Assembly: GCA_022822575.1 (NCBI GenBank)
Contig: JAJEBJ010000003.1
Span: 1 to 34,647 of the forward strand
Reading direction: 5' to 3'
DNA length: 34,647 nucleotides
DNA from: Alphaproteobacteria bacterium
GTDB lineage: Bacteria > Pseudomonadota > Alphaproteobacteria > SP197
The translations under genes and the position numbers were made by a program. How positions within the stretch are numbered: the first letter of the stretch is position 1; every line of letters starts with the position of its first letter. The notes under the pieces are model-generated. The model was given only the letters and a program-made list of their open reading frames with translations, searched no databases and was not told where the DNA came from. Positions 24,526-33,466 of the stretch are shown here, in pieces.

Positions 24526-25919
24526 GCAAGATACCTCCTGCGGGCTTCTTCCACCGCTTCTGCCACCCGTTGTGGCGCCGTACCGCCCGGACTCGCACGG
24601 CTGGCGACCGAAGCCTCGACCGTGAGCACCTGGCGCACCGAGGCGTCGAGACGGTCGTCCACCCGGCGCATCGCGTCAAGCGGCAACGACGCCAGATCAC
24701 ATCCCGCCTCCTCGGCAAGCGCCACGAGACGGCCAGTGATGTGATGCGCCTCCCGGAACGGAAGCCCCTTCTCGCGAACCAGCCAGTCCGCGAGATCGGT
24801 CGCAGTCACAAATCCGTCATCCGTGCGCGACCGCATGGCCTCGGTGTCGACGGTCATTCCGCGTATCATGGCTGCCGTGGCCGGAACCACCAGCATCAGC
24901 GTCTCGGCAGCATCGAAGAGCGGTTCCTTGTCTTCCTGCATGTCCTTGCCGTAGGTCATCGGCAGACCCTTCAGCATGGTGAGCAGCGACACCAGCGCGC
25001 CGGTCAGGCGTCCAGCCTTGCCGCGCACCAGTTCGGCGGCGTCGGCATTGCGTTTCTGGGGCATGATCGACGACCCCGTGGTCAGACTGTCGGGCAGGCG
25101 CACAAACCCGAAGGCCGGACTGGTCCACAGGACGAGCTCTTCCGCCAGGCGTGACAGGTGCACACCGATGATGGCCCCGGCGGCGAGAAACTCCAGGCAG
25201 AAATCCCGGTCTGACACCGCATCCATGGAGTTGGCCGCCGGCCGATCGAAGCCCAGCGAGGCGGCCGTCGCCTCACGGTCCACCGGAAACGATGTTCCGG
25301 CCAGCGCCGCAGCCCCCAAAGGCGATTCGTTCATTCTTTGTCGACAGTCCTTCAGCCTGCCGCGATCCCTGCCGAACATCTCGACATAGGCCAGCATGTG
25401 ATGACCTAGGGTGACGGGCTGGGCCGGCTGCAGGTGAGTCATTCCCGGCATGACCGACGCCACATGCCGTTCCGCCTGGTCGATCAGCGACTCCTGGAGA
25501 CCGACAAGCGCGTCATCGAGATGATCGAGGTGATCGCGCAACCACAGGCGCAGGTCCGTGGCGACCTGATCGTTGCGCGAACGCGCCGTGTGCAGACGCC
25601 GGGCCGGCTCACCGATGAGGTCGGCAAGACGCGCCTCGATGTTCATGTGAACATCTTCCAGCGCCGGATCCCAGGTCATTGTTCCCTCCTCGATCTCGCG
25701 GGCAATGTGATCAAGGCCCTCCTGGATGGCATCGTTATCGGCGGCCGAAAGGATGCCCGTGGCCGCCAGCATGGAAGCGTGGGCCCTCGACCCGGCGATG
25801 TCATAGGGCGCCAACCGGCGGTCGAAGTCCACCGAGGCGTTGATCCGCTCCATGATGGCGGACGGCTCTTCGCGGAAGCGCCCGCCCCGGACAGGGTTGG
25901 AGTTGTTGGTTGCTGACAT
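24522..25919 (-). CDS. argH: Argininosuccinate lyase
   Basis: The enzyme splits argininosuccinate to arginine and fumarate. The 465-residue protein has the family blocks: [23 protein letters not shown] with the catalytic His, and the superfamily signature [12 protein letters not shown], which contains the mobile catalytic Ser. The ATG at 25917-25919 gives an N-terminus of about 15 residues before the conserved RF...PSA stretch; the frame is open 64 codons further but overlaps the divergent promoter region. First gene of the run to plsC, and its 3' end carries the ribosome-binding site of the lptM-like gene. Confidence 0.95.
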   Translation of the reverse strand: MSATNNSNPVRGGRFREEPSAIMERINASVDFDRRLAPYDIAGSRAHASMLAATGILSAADNDAIQEGLDHIAREIEEGTMTWDPALEDVHMNIEARLADLIGEPARRLHTARSRNDQVATDLRLWLRDHLDHLDDALVGLQESLIDQAERHVASVMPGMTHLQPAQPVTLGHHMLAYVEMFGRDRGRLKDCRQRMNESPLGAAALAGTSFPVDREATAASLGFDRPAANSMDAVSDRDFCLEFLAAGAIIGVHLSRLAEELVLWTSPAFGFVRLPDSLTTGSSIMPQKRNADAAELVRGKAGRLTGALVSLLTMLKGLPMTYGKDMQEDKEPLFDAAETLMLVVPATAAMIRGMTVDTEAMRSRTDDGFVTATDLADWLVREKGLPFREAHHITGRLVALAEEAGCDLASLPLDAMRRVDDRLDASVRQVLTVEASVASRASPGGTAPQRVAEAVEEARRRYLA

Positions 25920-25998
25920 GCCGATCAGGCACCGGAGCGGTGTGTCGATGCTGGTACCGGCCCGCCGACTCATGCCCACCGGCCGGAACGTGACGTGG

Positions 25999-26027
25999 AG
26001 TGTAGCGGGCGCCCGCAACTGTGTCCA
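25999..26027 (-). promoter_or_regulatory. Candidate argH promoter
   Basis: On the minus strand TGGACA (26022-26027) and TACACT (25999-26004) are 17 bases apart, matching five and four consensus bases. The predicted start is about 73 bases upstream of the argH ATG. A GCGGGCGCCCGC palindrome fills the 3' part of the spacer (26005-26016) and could bind a regulator. Confidence 0.5.
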
Positions 26028-26091
26028 AGACGGCGACAAGCGTGGCGTTTCCGCTTCGACCGGGTATTCTCCGCACCTCCTCGATACCGAG

Positions 26092-27345
26092 ATGGCGATC
26101 TCCCTTGTCATGAATGCCTCCGAGGCGCCGTCCCGCAGTTTTCTGTTCCTGGCGGGTCGCGTCTTCCTTCCCTTCGCAGCCGGTTACTTCCTTTCCTATG
26201 TCTTCCGGACGGTGAATGCCGTTCTGGGACCGGTTCTCGGCGAGGAACTGGCTCTGGATGCCGCTGCCGTCGGCCTGATGACCAGCGCCTTCTTCCTGGC
26301 CTTTGCCGGTATCCAGCTTCCTCTCGGCATGGCGCTCGACAAGTTCGGACCCCGGCGCACACATGCGGTGCTGCTGATCATCGCCGCAGCAGGTGCGGTT
26401 CTGTTCAGCCTGGGTGACGGCACTCCCGTCCTCACGCTGGCGCGCGCCATCATCGGCATCGGCATGGCCGGAGGCCTTCTGGCCGCCATGAAGATGTTTG
26501 CACTGTGGTTTCCGGGCCAAAAGCTGCCACTGATCAACGGCCTGGTCCTTGCGGCGGGCGGCGCCGGAGCCATGGCTGCATCTGCTCCGGTCCACGCCAT
26601 GATTGCTCTCATCGGCTGGCGGCAGCTGTTTGTCGTGCTCGCTGCCGTGACCGTGCTGGTGGCAGCGATCATCTACATCGTCGTACCGGAGCGACGGGCG
26701 ACAGGTGCTCCGGTTACGTTGTCGGACCAGTTGAAGGGACTCCGGCTCATCCAGCGCTCGCCGGCCTTCCTGGCCGTGGCGCCGCTGGTGATGACGACAC
26801 AGGCGGCGTGGCTGTCGACCCAGGCGTTGTGGTTCGGACCATGGCTGCGTGATATGGCCGGCCTTGATGCCGGCCGTGCGGCCGACGCTCTCTTCATCGG
26901 CGGCTTCGCGATGATCGTCGGGTATGCCCTCCTCGGCTGGCTTGCCGAACGGCTGAGCCGGTTCGGCATCCCGGTTTCCTTCGTCGCCGCTCCGGTCACC
27001 TTGGTGTTCATTGCCGTGCAGGCGATTCTGGCACTGGGAAGCGGACTGCCTGCATGGGTGTTGACGGCGGCGTTCTCCGCGACCGGGGGTGCGATCGTCA
27101 TCTTCTATGCCGACATGACCCAGAGATTCCCGCCGGCCATGGCCGGCAGGGTCAACACGACGCTCGCCCTCTTGGCCTTCGCGCTGGGCGGCGTCCTCCA
27201 GATCCTCGTCGGCCTCGTCCTCGATCTCTTCCCGGCACCCGAAGGCGGCTATTCGCCCTCAGGCTATCTCGCCGCGTTCGGCGGCTGGGTGCTGATCCAG
27301 GCCGCCTGTTTCGTCTGGTATCTCGCCCGCCGTCACCACGGCTGA
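26092..27345 (+). CDS. Major facilitator superfamily transporter
   Basis: The 417-residue protein has twelve predicted membrane segments in two halves. The loop between helices 2 and 3 reads [10 protein letters not shown], the MFS motif A variant (DxxGxRR). The first helices ([20 protein letters not shown]) and the repeated glycine-rich helices are typical of the nitrate/nitrite or oxalate-formate-type sugar-phosphate branches, but the substrate is not readable. ATG at 26092; a second in-frame ATG at 26110 is equally possible. It is divergent from argH and may share regulation with it, though nothing shows a link with arginine. It converges on the toxin gene. Confidence 0.85.
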   Translation: MAISLVMNASEAPSRSFLFLAGRVFLPFAAGYFLSYVFRTVNAVLGPVLGEELALDAAAVGLMTSAFFLAFAGIQLPLGMALDKFGPRRTHAVLLIIAAAGAVLFSLGDGTPVLTLARAIIGIGMAGGLLAAMKMFALWFPGQKLPLINGLVLAAGGAGAMAASAPVHAMIALIGWRQLFVVLAAVTVLVAAIIYIVVPERRATGAPVTLSDQLKGLRLIQRSPAFLAVAPLVMTTQAAWLSTQALWFGPWLRDMAGLDAGRAADALFIGGFAMIVGYALLGWLAERLSRFGIPVSFVAAPVTLVFIAVQAILALGSGLPAWVLTAAFSATGGAIVIFYADMTQRFPPAMAGRVNTTLALLAFALGGVLQILVGLVLDLFPAPEGGYSPSGYLAAFGGWVLIQAACFVWYLARRHHG

Positions 27346-27401
27346 CGCCAGTTCCCGATTGCTCGCCGAGCCCTCACGACAATGACGTCGCGATCCGTTT
27401 T

Positions 27402-27827
27402 TCAGACCCGACCCAGCAGTTCCAGCGCCGTGCGGGCGGTCACAACCGGAATGCCGTCAACGTCCAGGAGCGCAAGCATGTGCCTCTTGTCTCCGGAGAC
27501 GATCAAATCGACGCCGCCGGCGTTTGCGGCCGCCAATACCTGGTTGTCCATGGGGTCTGGAGAGTAAGACACCCCCGGGAGGTCATGAAGGATGATGGCG
27601 CGCGTGCCAATGTTCTCGACAATAGCGGAAGCCTCGTCGGCGTTGACGAACTTCCGGAGTCGATCTCTTCCGAGCACATCTACCAGTTCGCGGATCTGCG
27701 CGTTTGATGTCACAACGTCCAACTCGCCCCGCAGCCACGCCTGATACAGGCTATCCGGAGGAGTACCCTTGGTGATGAGGGCGCCGATCAGGATGTTGGT
27801 GTCAAGAACGACCCGCACCCGCCGCAC
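27402..27827 (-). CDS. PIN-domain toxin of a type II toxin-antitoxin system
   Basis: The 141-residue protein is a complete PIN domain of the group annotated as putative toxin component. The acidic metal-binding set is present: Asp9 in VVLDTN, Glu47 in IRELVD, Asp91/Asp94 in DPMDN and Asp113 in VSGDKRH. Such proteins cut RNA (often tRNA or mRNA) when free of antitoxin. The ATG at 27825-27827 lies inside the antitoxin gene (26-base overlap), the usual order antitoxin then toxin. No sign of inactivation. Confidence 0.88.
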   Translation of the reverse strand: MRRVRVVLDTNILIGALITKGTPPDSLYQAWLRGELDVVTSNAQIRELVDVLGRDRLRKFVNADEASAIVENIGTRAIILHDLPGVSYSPDPMDNQVLAAANAGGVDLIVSGDKRHMLALLDVDGIPVVTARTALELLGRV

Positions 27828-28038
27828 TCACCTCTTCGTCGATTAAGTCGAGAATCTGCCGTTGGTCCAATTCGGCACTGCGATCCTTGACCTGTCTGAT
27901 GGTGAGGTCGAAAACACGCTGACGAACTGACTCATCGACAAACCGGGAGAGATCACCTTTCTTTCCACCGTTGCGGGCAAGAAAGGTGCGTACGGCACGA
28001 TCCGTCTTCTCAGAAATAGAGAGGTTCCATCGAGTCAT
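27802..28038 (-). CDS. Antitoxin, ribbon-helix-helix-like, partner of the PIN toxin
   Basis: The 78-residue protein starts MTRWNLSISEKTDRAVRTFL, a strand followed by a helix as in ribbon-helix-helix DNA-binding domains, then a second helix (DLSRFVDESVRQRVF). Its C-terminal acidic helix (ILDLIDEEV) probably wraps the toxin. The ATG at 28036-28038 has a GGAG box 12 bases away. The near-perfect palindrome just upstream is the likely operator through which antitoxin and toxin repress their own promoter (inference from the family). Confidence 0.82.
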   Translation of the reverse strand: MTRWNLSISEKTDRAVRTFLARNGGKKGDLSRFVDESVRQRVFDLTIRQVKDRSAELDQRQILDLIDEEVSAAGAGRS

Positions 28039-28050
28039 GGTAGCAGCTCC

Positions 28051-28078
28051 GCGCATAAGCGTTTAAACGTATATGCGC
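28051..28078. promoter_or_regulatory. 28-base palindromic operator of the toxin-antitoxin genes
   Basis: The two halves match at 24 of 28 positions: outer arms GCGCATA / TATGCGC and a perfect 10-base centre CGTTTAAACG (28060-28069), with two mismatched pairs between. It covers the -10 box and most of the spacer of the antitoxin promoter and ends 12 bases before the antitoxin ATG, as expected of an autoregulatory site. Confidence 0.72.
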
Positions 28079-28090
28079 ACATGCTGTCAA
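28062..28090 (-). promoter_or_regulatory. Promoter of the toxin-antitoxin operon
   Basis: A perfect -35 TTGACA (28085-28090) is followed after 17 bases by TTTAAA (28062-28067), which is the exact centre of the palindrome. Predicted start about 17 bases upstream of the antitoxin ATG. Confidence 0.65.
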
Positions 28091-28292
28091 TCAAGGGGCA
28101 GATAGTCGACCCCATGACGGTGCTGACTGAACGACACATGAATTCGACGAACTTCCGCACGGGATTCGTCCCTCTCACAAGCGTGGAGAAGAGTACGGCC
28201 AGACCTCTTCGCAAGGCACTTGGAGAGGAAACGGAGACGATCCTGGCGCTTCGGCATCGCGATGAAACGCCCGTGGACGCCAAAAAGGGCGA

Positions 28293-29168
28293 TCAGCGCG
28301 TCGGGACCGGGGTTTCGCCTGAGTAGTCGTAGAAGCCGCGGCCGGACTTGCGGCCGAGCCAGCCCGCCTCGACATACTTGGCGAGCAGCGGACACGGACG
28401 GTACTTCGTGTCCGCGAGGCCGTCATAGAGCACCTGCATGACGGAATAGCAGACATCAAGGCCGATGAAGTCGGCGAGTTCGAGCGGGCCCATGGGGTGG
28501 TTGGCGCCGAGCCGCATCGCCGTATCGATGGAATCGACGGTGCCGACGCCCTCGTAGAGGGCATAGACCGCCTCGTTGATCATCGGCAGCAGGATACGGT
28601 TGACGATGAAGGCCGGGAAATCCTCGGCGTTGGCCGGCACCTTGCCGAGTTCGAGCGTCAGGGCACGGATGGTATCGAAGGTCTCGCCGTCGGTGGCCAG
28701 TCCGCGGATGAGTTCCACCAGGTTCATCATCGGCACCGGGTTCATGAAGTGCATGCCCATGAACTTCTCCGGCCGGTCGGTGGCCGCCGCCAGGCGTGTG
28801 ATGGGGATCGACGAGGTGTTGGTGCAGATGATGGCGTCCGCCTTGAGGGACGAAGTCAGTTCGGCAAGAATCTCCTTCTTGACCTTCTCGTTCTCGATAG
28901 CGGCTTCGATGACACAGTCGCAGTCAGCCAGTCCGGCATAGGAGTCGACCACGGCAATGCGGCCGAGTGCGGCATCCATCTGGTCCTGATCGATGACTCC
29001 ACGTCGCCGCTGACGCTCCATGTTGGAGCGCACCACCTCGACGCCGGCCTCCGCAAGAGCCCGCGACATGTCGACAATCAGGATGTCGTATCCCGCCAGG
29101 GCACAGACGTGTGCGATTCCCGACCCCATCTGGCCGGCACCGATCACGCCAATGCTCCTGATCTCCAT
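28293..29168 (-). CDS. hbd: 3-hydroxybutyryl-CoA dehydrogenase
   Basis: The 291-residue enzyme interconverts 3-hydroxyacyl-CoA and acetoacetyl-CoA with NAD(P). It has the Rossmann motif [14 protein letters not shown], Asp33 at the end of the second strand (IVDMS) indicating NAD preference, catalytic His140 in [10 protein letters not shown] followed by the partner Glu in NLVELIRG, and the helical C-terminal domain with [12 protein letters not shown] chose ATG 29166-29168 over an in-frame TTG two codons earlier. It follows etfA by about 20 bases, so one operon etfB-etfA-hbd. It could supply butyrate/polyhydroxybutyrate cycling or crotonyl-CoA for ccr. Confidence 0.94.
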   Translation of the reverse strand: MEIRSIGVIGAGQMGSGIAHVCALAGYDILIVDMSRALAEAGVEVVRSNMERQRRRGVIDQDQMDAALGRIAVVDSYAGLADCDCVIEAAIENEKVKKEILAELTSSLKADAIICTNTSSIPITRLAAATDRPEKFMGMHFMNPVPMMNLVELIRGLATDGETFDTIRALTLELGKVPANAEDFPAFIVNRILLPMINEAVYALYEGVGTVDSIDTAMRLGANHPMGPLELADFIGLDVCYSVMQVLYDGLADTKYRPCPLLAKYVEAGWLGRKSGRGFYDYSGETPVPTR

Positions 29169-29189
29169 GCCCAAGACCCTATCCCCCGG

Positions 29190-30143
29190 TCACCGCGGCT
29201 GGATGCCTCTTTGCTCCAGCTCGGCCTTCAGTTCGGGAACGGCATCGAAGAGGTCCGCAACCAGACCGAAATCGGCAACCTGGAAGATCGGCGCCTCCTC
29301 GTCCTTGTTGATACAGGCGATGACCTTGCTGTCCTTCATGCCGGCCAGGTGCTGGATGGCGCCCGAGATGCCGACGGCAAGATAGAGTTCCGGCGCCACC
29401 ACCTTGCCGGTCTGTCCCACCTGGTAGTCATTGGGCACGTAACCGGCATCGACAGCGGCCCGACTGGCGCCGACAGCCGCCCCGAGAATGTCCGCCACTT
29501 CCTCGAGCATGGCGAAGTTGTCACCGGACTTCATGCCTCGGCCACCCGAAATGACCACGCGGGCCGTGGTCAGTTCCGGGCGCTCGCCGCCCGAAAGCGC
29601 GGCGCCCTCGAAGCTCGAAAGACCGGCATCGGCCGCGCCAGACACCGTCTCGATGGCAACCGCCGTGTCGCTCTCCTCCGCGGCGTCGAAGGTCGTCGTG
29701 CGAACCGTCACGAATACGATGTCGTCGCTTGACTGGACCGTGGCCATGGCGTTGCCGGCGTAGATCGGACGCACGAAGGTATCGGCAGCGACCACGGCGG
29801 TGATATCCGAGACCTGCTGCTTGTCGAGAAGCGCTGCGGCCCGCGGCATGATGTTCTTGCCGGTGGTGGTTGCCGGCGCCACGACGTGGCTGTAGTCCGG
29901 CGCCAGGCTGGCGATGAGAGGGGCAACGTTCTCGGCGAGCTGCGCTTCAAGCGGCGCCTCGTCGGCAAGAAGGACCCGGGCGATACCGGCTGTCCGGGAA
30001 GCGGCTTCCGCCACCGCACTGCAACCGCTGCCTGCCACTAGGACGGTGATGTCGCCGCCCATTTCCAGGGCGGCCGTCACGGTGCTTGCGGTGGCCGACG
30101 CAAGTTCCTGATTGTCGTGTTCCGCATAGACCAGTATCGCCAT
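29190..30143 (-). CDS. etfA: Electron transfer flavoprotein subunit alpha
   Basis: The 317-residue subunit binds FAD and passes electrons from acyl-CoA dehydrogenases to ETF-quinone oxidoreductase. The C-terminal domain has the ETF alpha signature around [17 protein letters not shown], then the [13 protein letters not shown] and [11 protein letters not shown] segments, with [12 protein letters not shown] before it. ATG 30141-30143 has GAT-CAGATCG-type sequence upstream and lies one base after the etfB stop, so the two subunits are coupled. The partner dehydrogenase is probably the mcd-like protein of this block. Confidence 0.96.
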   Translation of the reverse strand: MAILVYAEHDNQELASATASTVTAALEMGGDITVLVAGSGCSAVAEAASRTAGIARVLLADEAPLEAQLAENVAPLIASLAPDYSHVVAPATTTGKNIMPRAAALLDKQQVSDITAVVAADTFVRPIYAGNAMATVQSSDDIVFVTVRTTTFDAAEESDTAVAIETVSGAADAGLSSFEGAALSGGERPELTTARVVISGGRGMKSGDNFAMLEEVADILGAAVGASRAAVDAGYVPNDYQVGQTGKVVAPELYLAVGISGAIQHLAGMKDSKVIACINKDEEAPIFQVADFGLVADLFDAVPELKAELEQRGIQPR

Positions 30144-30144
30144 G

Positions 30145-30894
30145 TCAGATCGCTCCTGCGTCGTTCTGCAGCTTGTCCACCAGTTCCCCGACGGAACCGA
30201 CCTTGATGCCGCTCTTGCGGCGTGGCGGTTCCTCGACACTCACCACCTTCAGGCGGGGTGTGACGTCGACTCCGAGTTCGTCAGGCGTACGCTTGGCGAT
30301 TTCCTTTTTCCGCGCCTTCATGATGTTGGGGAGTGACGCGTATCGTGGATCATTGAGTCGGAGGTCCACTGTGATGATCGCCGGCATTGTCAGCACCACC
30401 GACTCGAGCCCGCCGTCGACCTCCCGCACGACCTTCAGAGAACCGTTGGCCGCCTCGACCTTCGAGACGAATGTGCCCTGGGCCCAGCCCAGCAGCCCGG
30501 CGAGCATCTGGCCGGTCTGGTTGGCATCGTCATCAATCGCCTGCTTGCCGAGGATGACCACATCGGGCAACTCCTCGGCGACGATCCGGGCGATCATCTT
30601 GGCCACGGCAAGCGGCTCGAGATCACCCTCATGAACGACATGGATGGCGCGATCGGCGCCCATGGCCAACGCCGTGCGCAGGGTTTCCTGACTCTGGGTC
30701 GGTCCAAGGGACAGGGCGATCACCTCGGTGGCGGTTCCCGCCTCCTTCATGCGGATGGCCTCCTCGACGGCAATCTCGTCGAATGGATTCATCGACATCT
30801 TGACGTTGGCAAGATCAACGCCCGAACGGTCCGCCTTGACGCGCACCTTCACGTTGTAATCAATGACCCGCTTGACCGGGACGAGCACTTTCAT
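30145..30894 (-). CDS. etfB: Electron transfer flavoprotein subunit beta
   Basis: The 249-residue AMP-binding subunit of ETF starts [19 protein letters not shown], the typical N-terminus, and has [18 protein letters not shown] and the [19 protein letters not shown] signature. The ATG at 30892-30894 follows a GGAGAGG ribosome-binding site. It opens the etfB-etfA-hbd operon, with its own candidate promoter upstream. Confidence 0.96.
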   Translation of the reverse strand: MKVLVPVKRVIDYNVKVRVKADRSGVDLANVKMSMNPFDEIAVEEAIRMKEAGTATEVIALSLGPTQSQETLRTALAMGADRAIHVVHEGDLEPLAVAKMIARIVAEELPDVVILGKQAIDDDANQTGQMLAGLLGWAQGTFVSKVEAANGSLKVVREVDGGLESVVLTMPAIITVDLRLNDPRYASLPNIMKARKKEIAKRTPDELGVDVTPRLKVVSVEEPPRRKSGIKVGSVGELVDKLQNDAGAI

Positions 30895-30962
30895 GGCGTG
30901 CCTCTCCAGGCGCTTGTTGTGACAGGGATTATCGGATTCCGCGGCAGGAATTCGCAGGGCAC

Positions 30963-30990
30963 ACTATGACCGCTCGATCGCCGGAGTCAA
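30963..30990 (-). promoter_or_regulatory. Candidate promoter of etfB-etfA-hbd
   Basis: On the minus strand TTGACT (30985-30990) and CATAGT (30963-30968) are 16 bases apart, about 70 bases upstream of the etfB ATG. Five and four consensus bases match. Confidence 0.5.
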
Positions 30991-31012
30991 CGAAACGTCG
31001 GCGCATTCCGGC

Positions 31013-31582
31013 TCACCCTTCCCGGGTGGCGCCGGGAGTCCACAGGTGATCCGCGCGCCCGTTGTCGTTGAGATGGCGTGCCATCACGAAGAGGTGATCG
31101 GAGAGCCGGTTGGCGTATTCGAGAGCGGCCGGATTGACCGTCTCGTCGAGGGAGAGCGCGGTGATCAGGCGTTCGGCCCGGCGGACCACCGTACGCGCCA
31201 GGTGAAGCCACGCCGAAACATCGCACCCTCCTGGCAGGATGAAGGATTTCAGGGGTTCGAGCCCGGCGTTCATGGCATCGATTTCATTCTCGAGACGCAC
31301 CACCTGGACAGGCGTGATCCGCAGCGCACCGGCGCCGCGGCGGCCTTCCTCGGGCACGGCCAGGTCGGCCCCGAGATCGAAGAGATCGTTCTGGACGCGC
31401 GCCAGCATCGCGTCACAGTCGCCGTCTGCATGCACTCTGGCGAGGCCGATCACCGAGTTCGCCTCATCAACGGTGCCGAAGGCCTCGATCCTGAGGGCGT
31501 GCTTGGCTACCCTGCTGCCGTCGCCCAGGGACGTCTCGCCCCGGTCTCCGCCGCGGGTATAGATCCTGTCCAGCCTGACGAT
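31013..31582 (-). CDS. PduO-type cob(I)alamin adenosyltransferase with apparent AUC start
   Basis: The enzyme transfers adenosyl from ATP to cob(I)alamin, making adenosylcobalamin. The C-terminal helical bundle shows RTVVRRAERL and the LEYANRLSDHLFVMAR segment typical of PduO. The essential N-terminal ATP-binding region DRIYTRGGDRGETSLGDG is present in the same frame, but no ATG, GTG or TTG precedes it: the expected initiator is ATC (31580-31582), with GGAGG exactly eight bases upstream and a stop of the preceding gene just before. From there the protein is 189 residues, the family's normal size. A GTG 43 codons downstream (31453) would remove the ATP site. It lies between the HIG1-like gene and etfB, and serves the mutases of the ethylmalonyl-CoA pathway and nrdJ. 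Confidence 0.88.
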   Translation of the reverse strand: MVRLDRIYTRGGDRGETSLGDGSRVAKHALRIEAFGTVDEANSVIGLARVHADGDCDAMLARVQNDLFDLGADLAVPEEGRRGAGALRITPVQVVRLENEIDAMNAGLEPLKSFILPGGCDVSAWLHLARTVVRRAERLITALSLDETVNPAALEYANRLSDHLFVMARHLNDNGRADHLWTPGATREG

Positions 31583-31586
31583 GGTT

Positions 31587-31784
31587 CTACCCTCCCTGCA
31601 TGACGAGAAACATGACGGCGAGAAGGACCAGTGCAGCCAGCTGGAATCCCACGCGAAAGCGCATCATGCGGTTGCCGTGACGCCGGTTGAACTCGCCTCC
31701 CCGGGCAAATCCGCCGATGCCGACGAAGAGGGCGATGAGGGTGAGGGCGACAAAGCCCAGGATTGCATAACCGATCCAGCTCAT
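31587..31784 (-). CDS. HIG1-like / twin transmembrane small protein
   Basis: The 65-residue protein has two membrane helices (about residues 4-25 and 44-62) joined by a short basic Gly/Arg/Asn loop (ARGGEFNRRHGNRMMRFR), the layout of HIG1-domain and 'twin transmembrane' proteins. In mitochondria HIG1 proteins help respiratory complexes; the bacterial role is not established. ATG 31782-31784. Its stop lies 4 bases before the AUC start of the adenosyltransferase, and its last codons contain that gene's ribosome-binding site, so the two are coupled. Confidence 0.8.
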   Translation of the reverse strand: MSWIGYAILGFVALTLIALFVGIGGFARGGEFNRRHGNRMMRFRVGFQLAALVLLAVMFLVMQGG

Positions 31785-31812
31785 GACGTCGCCCTGCGCC
31801 GCGCCGCCATGG

Positions 31813-33459
31813 TCAGTTCGTCACGGCGAGCAGGCGCCTGGCGATCACCTGCGCCTGGATTTCCGCCGCGCCCTCGAAGATGTTGAGGATACGGGCATCA
31901 CACAGCAGCCGGCTGGCTTCGTACTCGAGGGCGTAGCCGTTGCCGCCATGGATCTGCAGGGTGTTGTCGGCCGCCGACCAGGCCACCCGGGCACCGAGAA
32001 GCTTGGCCATCCCCGCCTCGAGATCGCAGCGTCGGCCGGAGTCCTTGCGGCGCGCCGCATACCAGCACAGCTGGCGGGACATCATCGTCTCGACGGCCAT
32101 CCATGCCAGCTTGTTGGCAACGCGCGGGAAACCGGCGATGGCGCGGCCGAACTGATGGCGTTCCAGGGCATAGGCCAGGCCCGCTTCAAGAGCGGCCTGG
32201 GCAACACCTGTGGCCCTGGCCGCGGTCTGGATGCGCGCCGATTCGAACGTCGCCATGAGCTGCTTGAACCCCTTGCCCTCCTCGCCGCCAAGCAGGTTCC
32301 CGGCAGGAACCTCGAAGCGGTCGAAGCCGATCTCGTACTCCTTCATGCCACGATAGCCGAGAACGCCGATCTCGCCACCCGACATGCCGGGAGCGGGGAA
32401 CGGGTCCTCCTCGGTGCCACGCGGCTTCTCGGCCAGAAACATGCTCAGGCCCCGGTAGCCCGGTTCATCCCCGTCGGTACGCGCCAGGAGAGTCATGAGA
32501 TCGGCCCGGGCGGCATGGGTGATCCAGGTCTTGTTGCCGGTGACGAGGTAGCGGTCGCCGTCGCGCACCGCGCGGGTCGCGAGGCTGCCGAGATCCGAGC
32601 CCGTGCCGGGTTCCGTGAAGACCGCCGTCGGGATGATATCCCCGGAGACGATCCCCGGAAGCCACCGCTGCTGCTGCTCGGGCGTACCGCCGGTGATGAT
32701 GAGCTCGGCAGCGATCTCCGTGCGCGTGCCCAGTGAGCCGACGCCAATGTAACCGCGCGCGAGCTCTTCGGTGACCACGCACATCGCAACCTTGGAGAGA
32801 CCCAGACCGCCGTGTTCCGCAGGCACCGACAGCCCGAAGACGCCGAGGTCGGCGAGTTCCCGGAGAATCTCGAGGGGAATCAGTTCGTCACCTAGATGCC
32901 AGGCGTGCGCTACGGGCCTGATGCGCTCGTCGGCATAGCGGCGGAACTGGTCGCGGACCATGACAAGGTCGCCTTCGAGGCCGGAGTCGGCGACACGCCC
33001 GTCGCCGAGGAGGAGGGCGAGCCGGGAGAGGCTCTCCTTCGTCGATCCGCGGTTGATCAGGTCCGCCACGTCATCGGTCCACAGGGCATGGAGATCGTCG
33101 CTGCCGACCGAAAGGTCACGCAGCCGCACGATTTCCCCCTGGCTCATGGCAATGCCGCCGGTCAGCTGGGCCAGGGACTCCTGGAAGGCGCAGTCGAGTA
33201 CAAGCTGCTCTGTTTCGCCGAACCGTCCTTCCGGCTCCAGGGATTCGGCCCATCGGAGCATCTGGCGCAGGCTCTCGACCGAGGTTGCCACCCAGGCAAG
33301 GCCGTGGACCGCATGCTGGCATGCATCGATGCGCCGGGGATCAATGGCGCCGCCGTCATCAACCACCATGCCCCTGACTCCCTCGCGGGCCGCGCCGAGA
33401 AGCCGGTCGGCGGCGTCAAGAGCACCGCGGCAGCGCGCGAGAAGAGTGTCGGCGTTCAT
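31813..33459 (-). CDS. mcd: Acyl-CoA dehydrogenase, probable (2S)-methylsuccinyl-CoA dehydrogenase
   Basis: At 548 residues it is about 150 longer than an ordinary acyl-CoA dehydrogenase. The extra part is at the N-terminus, as in the methylsuccinyl-CoA dehydrogenase of the ethylmalonyl-CoA pathway. The core has the flavin/substrate blocks TAVFTEPGTGSDLGSL and VTGNKTWITHAARAD, the QIHGGNGYALEYE block, and the catalytic base Glu529 in NIFEGAAEIQ. It would convert methylsuccinyl-CoA to mesaconyl-CoA with ETF as acceptor, matching etfAB in the same block. ATG 33457-33459 lies 7 bases after the ccr stop. Substrate is inferred from length and position next to ccr. Confidence 0.88.
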   Translation of the reverse strand: MNADTLLARCRGALDAADRLLGAAREGVRGMVVDDGGAIDPRRIDACQHAVHGLAWVATSVESLRQMLRWAESLEPEGRFGETEQLVLDCAFQESLAQLTGGIAMSQGEIVRLRDLSVGSDDLHALWTDDVADLINRGSTKESLSRLALLLGDGRVADSGLEGDLVMVRDQFRRYADERIRPVAHAWHLGDELIPLEILRELADLGVFGLSVPAEHGGLGLSKVAMCVVTEELARGYIGVGSLGTRTEIAAELIITGGTPEQQQRWLPGIVSGDIIPTAVFTEPGTGSDLGSLATRAVRDGDRYLVTGNKTWITHAARADLMTLLARTDGDEPGYRGLSMFLAEKPRGTEEDPFPAPGMSGGEIGVLGYRGMKEYEIGFDRFEVPAGNLLGGEEGKGFKQLMATFESARIQTAARATGVAQAALEAGLAYALERHQFGRAIAGFPRVANKLAWMAVETMMSRQLCWYAARRKDSGRRCDLEAGMAKLLGARVAWSAADNTLQIHGGNGYALEYEASRLLCDARILNIFEGAAEIQAQVIARRLLAVTN

Positions 33460-33466
33460 CCGGTTC

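Noticed and set aside
27329-27342. Small hairpin GCCGT-CACC-ACGGC at the end of the MFS gene
   Set aside because: A five-base stem inside coding sequence without a T run is not enough for a terminator call.
28081-28326. Plus-strand 81-codon frame next to the toxin-antitoxin promoter
   Set aside because: No recognisable protein features; it overlaps the promoter and the end of hbd.
31013-31453. Short form of the adenosyltransferase starting at GTG 31453
   Set aside because: It would lack the conserved ATP-binding N-terminus, which is encoded in the same frame upstream behind a strong ribosome-binding site.
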